Below, in pieces: positions 59,331-64,000 of a stretch of 64,000 bases of DNA. This stretch comes from Streptomyces radicis. Lineage in GTDB: Bacteria > Actinomycetota > Actinomycetes > Streptomycetales > Streptomycetaceae. A model generated the notes under the pieces. That model made no database searches. It saw nothing but the letters and a program-made list of their open reading frames with translations, and was not told where the DNA came from. The stretch spans positions 172,032 to 236,031 of the forward strand of contig NZ_RBDY01000008.1 in the NCBI RefSeq assembly GCF_003626575.1, written 5' to 3'. The translations under genes and the position numbers were made by a program. Positions within the stretch are counted from its first letter, which is position 1; the number at the start of each line of letters is the position of its first letter.

Positions 59331-59540
59331 ATGACCCGCGAGATCCCCGGTGACCCGCATCTGGTCCGGGTGGAGAAGGGCGCGGCCAGCGACGAGGAGC
59401 TGGCCGCCGTCACCGCACTGTTGATGGCGCGCGCCGCCCAGGGCCCCGCGCCCGCCACCACCACCGCCCGCACGCCGGCGCCTTGGCGCCGTCCGGAGCG
59501 CGCTCGCGCCTACCGCGCGCCCCACAGCTGGCAGGGCTGA
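59331..59540 (+). CDS. accE: Acyl-CoA carboxylase epsilon subunit
   Basis: This 69-residue basic protein opens REIPGDPHLVRVEKGAASDE with the helix EELAAVTALLMARAA, and has a Pro/Arg-rich tail ending in SWQG, all typical of the actinobacterial epsilon subunit that stabilises the carboxylase complex. ATG 59331 follows GGAAGGACTGCCCC. It lies 76 nt after the beta subunit. Confidence 0.9.
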   Translation: MTREIPGDPHLVRVEKGAASDEELAAVTALLMARAAQGPAPATTTARTPAPWRRPERARAYRAPHSWQG

Positions 59541-59560
59541 CGCCCCTACGACGCTCCACA

Positions 59561-59606
59561 CGACGAGAAGCCCCCGGCGCCATCAGGCGTCGGGGGCTTC
59601 TCGTCG
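59561..59606. terminator. Strong bidirectional terminator after accE
   Basis: A 21-bp stem (59561-59581 with 59586-59606), interrupted by one mismatch, has a 4-nt loop; arms contain GAGAAGCCCCCGGCGCC. It serves accE from the left and the leftward peptide gene from the right. Confidence 0.88.
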
Positions 59607-59615
59607 GGCGCTCGA

Positions 59616-59798
59616 TCAGGCGGCCTGCTGCTCCATGGCGCTGAGCACGGTCCTGCGGGGGTTCGCCGTGCGGGCCGGCAGCTCCTGCGCCGCGGCCTTC
59701 GGCGGGGTCGCCGGGACGAGATCACCGGCGTCCGTCAGGTGTGCCAGAGTGGTGCGGCGGGGGTTCGCGGTGGAGCGCGTGGTCAGCGTGGTCTTCAC
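59616..59798 (-). CDS. Small repeat-bearing peptide gene (60 aa), function unknown
   Basis: GTG 59798 gives a 60-residue product beginning MKTTLTTRSTANPRRTTLAH; an in-frame ATG at 59828 would add ten residues. The peptide has two copies of TANPRRT followed by Thr/Val-Leu, one near residue 10 and one near residue 45, separated by an Asp/Pro/Ala linker, and ends EQQAA. It has no Cys and no signal peptide. GAGGCAGACAGAGCT precedes the GTG. The gene stands alone on the leftward strand with its own terminator. A modified-peptide precursor or a small regulatory protein are both possible; no family is recognised. Confidence 0.55.
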   Translation of the reverse strand: MKTTLTTRSTANPRRTTLAHLTDAGDLVPATPPKAAAQELPARTANPRRTVLSAMEQQAA

Positions 59799-59828
59799 AG
59801 CTCTGTCTGCCTCGGGTCTCTTGATCAT

Positions 59829-60357
59829 TCCGGGGGATTGTCATTCCCGGGGAGGATGTACACGAGAGGTTAGGGGCCGTGTACCCACAGGCCCGCCGTA
59901 ATCGGCCACCGAAGCATGTGAGTTTCCTCACGAGGAGCGCGGCAAAAGCCGCGAAAGGGGCATGTTCCCTTCCCGGCAAAGCGGCTATATCGGGCTAATA
60001 ATCCTGTTTCGATCCGCACGGCTGGTGGGGAGTGTGCGGATTCCGTGGTGGCGCCGGGGGTAAACGTCCGGTTCCTCCGCACATGCTGCGTACGTGACGT
60101 GATCATGTGTCAGCGCAGCGTCATACCGGCATCGCGACCATCCCTGGCCCTTGTTGGAGATCGGCCTCTGTGCTGGAATTCCACGGACCGCACGCGAGTC
60201 GGCACACCAGTGGAGGGCGCACACCAGCGTCACACACCGGCCGACCAGCCAGACGCGTCGGTTGTCCGAACGACCGTAACGGGGCAGGAGAGCCCCCGAC
60301 TCACGACCGTCACGCCGCATCGGCGGCGGACGCTGAGGTCCAGAGGTTGCGACGCTA
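59829..60357. other. Divergent regulatory region between the small peptide gene and cvnA
   Basis: No full gene is evident. Leftward features are a possible TATAGC -10 near 59983, a perfect hairpin CGCGGC-AAAA-GCCGCG (59938-59953), a 15-codon ORF (59917-59870) encoding MLRWPITAGLWVHGP after GAGGAAACTCAC, and a direct repeat ATTCC(C)GGGG at 59827-59851. Rightward, TTGTTG (60151-60156) and TGGAAT (60174-60179) are 17 nt apart and could promote the conservon, leaving a leader of about 170 nt. Overlapping frames across cvnA itself are shadows. Confidence 0.45.
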
Positions 60358-63300
60358 GTGCAGGGACGTTTCAAGAGGGAAGGCAACGCGGCGGGGGATG
60401 CGGAGTCGGGCGGCGCGATCGACCGCGGCTCCTCTGCGGGACCCGCGCTGGGCGGAGGCCCGGCGCGCCCCGGGCCCGGCGGCGAGCGACCGCCCCGCGG
60501 CCGTGCCTCCGAGAGCGCGGACACCGCGACCGAGCCCAAGCGCCGCCCGAGCCAGGCCGGCTCACGGCTGGCCCTGCGCAACTGGCGCATCAGCACCAGA
60601 CTTGTCTCCCTGATCGCCCTCCCCGTCCTCGCCGCCACCGTCCTCGGTGGCCTGCGCATCCAGGGGTCGATGGACGACATCGACCAGCTGGACGACATGC
60701 AGCTGCTGACCGACCTGACCCAGCAGGCGACGCTGCTCGCCACCGCGCTCCAGGAGGAGCGCGACCGCTCGGCCGGGCCGTTGGTCAGCGGGCGCAACCC
60801 CAAGAGCGACGAGGTCGCCGCGCCCCGCGAGCGCACCGACGAGGCGATCGACGCGTTCAGCGACGCGACCCTCAGGATCGACAACACCGATCCGGACATG
60901 CGCGGCGTCCAGGCGACGATCAACGACATCGGCTCCCGCGTCAACGAGATCAGCCAGATCCGGAACCAGGCGTACATCGACCGCGACTACGTCTCGCAGA
61001 CCGTCAGCCAGTACACCGAGCTGATCGACGCGCTCCTCAGCCTCTCGCAGGACATGGCCCAGGCCACGAGCAACAGCGAGATGATCCGCAGCACGCGCGC
61101 GCTCGCCACGTTCTCCTCGGCCAAGGAGCACGCCTCCATCCAGCGCGCCATCATCACCGCGGGCCTCGCGCGCGACGAGCGCGAGGGCGAGGAGGCGGCC
61201 CTCTCGCACAGCGACTGGCGCTTCGGCCGTTCGCATCAGCAGAGCGAGGACGCCGCGCTCGCCAGCTTCCCGCTCATCTACGGCGACCCCGGGGCCGCCG
61301 AGGAGCTGCTCGCGCCGCTGGAGAGCGGCATGGTGAACATCGTCTCGGCCGACCAGTACGCCCGCCAGGTGTTCGCCGCCGAGGAGGGCATCAGGAGCGA
61401 GGACCGCTCCTACCGCGACTGGTACGACCAGGACCGCGCCAAGATCGACGCGATGGACAACATCGAGCGCACGCTGCTCGACGAGATGGAGGCCCAGGCG
61501 CGCGAGCTGCGCGACGAGGCCCAGCGCGACTCGATCCTCAACGGCGCGCTGATCATCCTGGTCCTCGGCATCTCGCTGGTGGGCGCGTTCGTCGTGGCCC
61601 GCTCCATGGTCCGCTCGCTGCGGCGGCTCCAGGACACCGCGCAGGAGGTCGCCCGCACGCGGCTTCCCGAGGTCGTCAAGCACATGTCCGAGGCCGAGCC
61701 CGAGGACGTCAACACCGCCGTCGAGTCCGTGGGCGTCTACACCAGGGACGAGATCGGCAAGGTGGCCGAGGCGTTCGACGACGTCCACAGGGAGGCCGTC
61801 CGGCTCGCGGGCGAGCAGGCCCTCCTGCGGGGCAACGTCAACGCGATGTTTACCAACCTCTCGCGCCGCAGCCAGGGCCTCATCCAGCGTCAGCTCTCCC
61901 TCATCTCCGAGCTCGAGTCGCGCGAGGCCGACCCCGACCAGCTGTCCTCGCTGTTCAAGCTCGACCACCTCGCCACCCGCATGCGCCGCAACGGCGAGAA
62001 CCTCCTGGTCCTCGCCGGTGAGGAGCCTGGCCGCCGCTGGACGCGCCCCGTCCCGCTGGTGGACGTGCTCCGCGCCGCCGCGTCCGAGGTGGAGCAGTAC
62101 GAACGCATCGAGCTGAGCGCCGTTCCCAAGACGGACGTCGCGGGCCGCGTCGTCAACGACCTGGTCCACCTGCTGGCCGAGCTCCTGGAGAACGCCACGT
62201 CGTTCTCCTCGCCGCAGACCAAGGTCAAGGTCACGGGCCACGCGCTGCCCGACGGCCGCGTGCTCGTGGAGATCCACGACACGGGCATCGGCCTGTCGCC
62301 CGAGGACCTGGCCGAGATCAACGACCGGCTCGCCAACCCGCCCACGGTGGACGTCTCCGTCTCCCGCCGCATGGGCCTCTTCGTGGTCGGCCGCCTGTCC
62401 CTGCGCCACAACATCCGCATCCAGCTGCGGCCTTCGGACTCCGGCGGCACCACCGCCCTCGTCATGCTGCCCGCCGACGTCGCCCAGGGCGCGGGCCGCC
62501 CGAGGCCCGGTGGCCCCGGCGGCCCGGGCGCCCCCGGCGGCCCGCCCACCGCCACCCTTCAGCGCGAGGCACCGCCGCGGCGCCGCCCGCCGGGGGAGCC
62601 GCCCCGGGGCGCGAGCGACGACACCGCGCAACTCCCCGGCTGGAACCGAGGCGTCGATCGCGGCGCCGAGCCCTCCCGTGGCCAGGTCGGCGGCGGCGGC
62701 GCGCGCCCCGCGCTGCCCTCCCGCCCCGGCGGCCCGGGCGCGGGCCCGCTCGGCGGCGAGCCCGCCGGGCCCCCGACGCCGCCGCCCCCCGCGCCGCCCG
62801 AGCGCCAGGCCCCCGTGCCGCCCCTCGCCCCCGGGGAGCCGGTGCCGGGCGGGCGCCCGAGCTGGGCGAGCAACGCCGAGGACAGTGGCCGAATACCGGC
62901 GGCCAGGGACGACGCGGAGTGGCCCCGCGGCCACGACGAGGCCGAGTCGACGGGCGAGCACCCGCGCCCCGGCTACGTCGGGGCCACCGGGACGACCGGC
63001 GGCACGGGCATGTCGGCGGCCTTCGGCCACCGCCAGCGCGCCCAGCGTCCCCAACAGCCGGACGACACCACCGAGTTCACCTTCCCCGGCGGTCCGCCCA
63101 CGGGTGGCCGCGCCCAGCGTCCGGCCGCCCCGCCGCAGCCGCAGGCCCAGCCGCCGCAGCCCCAGCCGCACGTCCAGCCTCCGCAGCCCCCCGCGGCCCA
63201 GCCGCCGGCGCGCGCGCCGCAGCCCCGGCGCCCCGATGAGCTGCGCGACCCGCTGCCCGTGTCCTCGGCGCCCGCGACGCCCGAACGCACCCCGATCTTC

Positions 63301-63834
63301 GAGGAGATGGAGTCGACGTGGTTCGGCGTGCGCCGAGCCGCGCCCGCCCCGCCGCCCGCGCCCGCCCCCGCCCCCGCGCCCGCCCCCGCGCCCGCGCCCG
63401 CGCGCGAGCCGTCCGGCTCCTACCCCTCCGCACAGCCGACCCCCACGCCCCAGCAGCAGCGTTCGGCGACCGCGTACTCCACCGCCGAACGCCCCCAGCC
63501 CGGTCGCGCCGCCGAGCCCGGCACCGGCGAGACCTCAGCCCCCTGGCGCCCTTCGCCCAACGACGAGCGCTGGCGCCAGGCCGAACAGCTGCGGCAGCCG
63601 ACCGCGGGCGGCGTCACCACCTCGGGCCTGCCCCGCAGGGTGCCGCGCGCCAACCTCGTCGCCGGAGCGGCGCAGCCCGAGCAACAGGCCCCGCCGTCGG
63701 GCCCGTTGGTCTCGCGCCGCCCCGACGACGTCCGCGGCAGGCTGACCAACCTCAGGCGCGGCATTCAGCAGGGACGCCAGGCCGGCACCTCGGCCGGCCA
63801 CCCGGACCGGGGCTACGGCCCCACGTACCAGTAG
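60358..63834 (+). CDS. cvnA: Conservon sensor-kinase-like protein CvnA
   Basis: The 1158-residue product has a basic N-terminal extension with TM1 near 83-103, an extracytoplasmic NIT (nitrate/nitrite-sensing) helical domain to about 395, TM2 near 398-418, HAMP, a dimerisation-type segment with LDHLATRMRRNGENLLVLAG, and an ATPase domain (LLAELLENATSFSSP, DTGIGLSPEDL, MGLFVVGRLS). From about residue 715 on it is Pro/Ala/Gly/Gln-rich and disordered, including an (AP)n run at about 63340-63405. CvnA proteins act with roadblock, DUF742 and GTPase partners in a membrane complex resembling G-protein signalling. GTG 60358 has GAGG 12 nt upstream. Confidence 0.9.
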   Translation: MQGRFKREGNAAGDAESGGAIDRGSSAGPALGGGPARPGPGGERPPRGRASESADTATEPKRRPSQAGSRLALRNWRISTRLVSLIALPVLAATVLGGLRIQGSMDDIDQLDDMQLLTDLTQQATLLATALQEERDRSAGPLVSGRNPKSDEVAAPRERTDEAIDAFSDATLRIDNTDPDMRGVQATINDIGSRVNEISQIRNQAYIDRDYVSQTVSQYTELIDALLSLSQDMAQATSNSEMIRSTRALATFSSAKEHASIQRAIITAGLARDEREGEEAALSHSDWRFGRSHQQSEDAALASFPLIYGDPGAAEELLAPLESGMVNIVSADQYARQVFAAEEGIRSEDRSYRDWYDQDRAKIDAMDNIERTLLDEMEAQARELRDEAQRDSILNGALIILVLGISLVGAFVVARSMVRSLRRLQDTAQEVARTRLPEVVKHMSEAEPEDVNTAVESVGVYTRDEIGKVAEAFDDVHREAVRLAGEQALLRGNVNAMFTNLSRRSQGLIQRQLSLISELESREADPDQLSSLFKLDHLATRMRRNGENLLVLAGEEPGRRWTRPVPLVDVLRAAASEVEQYERIELSAVPKTDVAGRVVNDLVHLLAELLENATSFSSPQTKVKVTGHALPDGRVLVEIHDTGIGLSPEDLAEINDRLANPPTVDVSVSRRMGLFVVGRLSLRHNIRIQLRPSDSGGTTALVMLPADVAQGAGRPRPGGPGGPGAPGGPPTATLQREAPPRRRPPGEPPRGASDDTAQLPGWNRGVDRGAEPSRGQVGGGGARPALPSRPGGPGAGPLGGEPAGPPTPPPPAPPERQAPVPPLAPGEPVPGGRPSWASNAEDSGRIPAARDDAEWPRGHDEAESTGEHPRPGYVGATGTTGGTGMSAAFGHRQRAQRPQQPDDTTEFTFPGGPPTGGRAQRPAAPPQPQAQPPQPQPHVQPPQPPAAQPPARAPQPRRPDELRDPLPVSSAPATPERTPIFEEMESTWFGVRRAAPAPPPAPAPAPAPAPAPAPAREPSGSYPSAQPTPTPQQQRSATAYSTAERPQPGRAAEPGTGETSAPWRPSPNDERWRQAEQLRQPTAGGVTTSGLPRRVPRANLVAGAAQPEQQAPPSGPLVSRRPDDVRGRLTNLRRGIQQGRQAGTSAGHPDRGYGPTYQ

Positions 63835-63847
63835 TAGGAGCGTTAGT

Positions 63848-64000
63848 GTGAGCGCGATGAGCCAGGCGGCGCGGAACCTGAACTGGTTGATCACCAGCTT
63901 TGTGGACAGTACTCCGGGGGTGTCGCACACGGTGGTGGTGTCGGCGGATGGTCTGCTTCTGGCGTTGTCCGAGGGGTTTCCGCGGGATCGTGCGGATCAG
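63848..64000 (+). CDS. cvnB: Roadblock/LC7-domain protein CvnB, N-terminal part
   Basis: The gene is cut by the right edge after 51 codons. GTG 63848 (or ATG 63857) begins 13 nt after cvnA. The N-terminus contains SQAARNLNWLITSFVDSTPG, VSHTVVVSADGLLLALSEGF, the conserved opening of the roadblock/LC7 protein that follows CvnA in every conservon. From about 63895 codons shift to T- and G-ending forms (GAT, GGT, CTT, TTT, CGT), unlike the C-ending style of the neighbouring genes. Confidence 0.9.
   Translation, partial: MSAMSQAARNLNWLITSFVDSTPGVSHTVVVSADGLLLALSEGFPRDRADQ

Noticed and set aside
60562..63171. Long leftward frame antisense to cvnA
   Set aside because: A shadow of the high-GC third positions; the cvnA domains on the sense strand explain the region.
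63340..63405. Tandem GCCCCCGCGCC-like repeat
   Set aside because: Encodes the Ala-Pro run of the disordered CvnA tail; low-complexity coding sequence rather than a mobile or regulatory repeat.

Overview
The window is a stretch of Streptomyces-type chromosome core. The DNA is very GC-rich, codon third positions are almost all G or C, many genes start with GTG, several genes look leaderless, and only one in-frame TTA codon was seen in the listed genes. From memory, gene order follows the Streptomyces coelicolor segment running from the gcv/sdaA genes through mnmA, ligA, gatCAB, ilvBNC, serA, the proline genes, leuB, ilvE and cimA to an acyl-CoA carboxylase and a cvn conservon. I saw no rRNA, tRNA, insertion sequence, prophage or CRISPR array.

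Left third (1-23.6 kb). A truncated secreted protein, a small sulfite-oxidase-fold protein and a flippase-like membrane protein are followed by a leftward gcvT-gcvH-sdaA operon behind a tandem glycine riboswitch. Two SseB-like genes and a Dps gene with a SigB/SigH-type promoter come next, then a pentapeptide-repeat protein. A leftward block holds an acidic exported protein, a sensor kinase and a response regulator, followed by an SLC13 transporter and glycerate kinase. Both transcription units carry the same OmpR-type direct repeat at the same distance from their start codons. After that come two peptidoglycan amidases, a cysteine desulfurase with mnmA, a nitrilase-like hydrolase, an SDR, a MetE-like protein and ligA.

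Middle (23.6-41.8 kb). A membrane GGDEF-EAL protein with both motifs intact precedes gatC-gatA-(75 aa protein)-gatB. Two large LAL (AAA ATPase plus LuxR HTH) regulators then lie in tandem. Each follows a small basic helical ORF, and each is read from a leaderless promoter resembling the actinobacterial PafBC/RecA-independent DNA-damage promoter. Their HTH-coding DNA is nearly identical over 116 bp. A PQQ-type sugar dehydrogenase lipoprotein and a D-2-hydroxyacid dehydrogenase follow. A second membrane PAS-GGDEF-EAL protein comes next, with an intact GGDEF and I-site, a degenerate EAL, and the TTA codon.

Right third (41.8-64 kb). This is mainly branched-chain amino acid and one-carbon/C3 metabolism: ilvB-ilvN-ilvC behind a leader peptide and intrinsic attenuator, serA, leuB, ilvE, and cimA behind a second, isoleucine-rich leader and terminator. 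Between them lie a GH6 cellulase with a CebR operator, and a PucR-type regulator divergent from the two proline catabolic genes with a 22-bp palindrome between. The window ends with an acyl-CoA carboxylase beta subunit plus AccE, a small leftward gene encoding a repeat-bearing peptide, and the first two genes of a cvn conservon.
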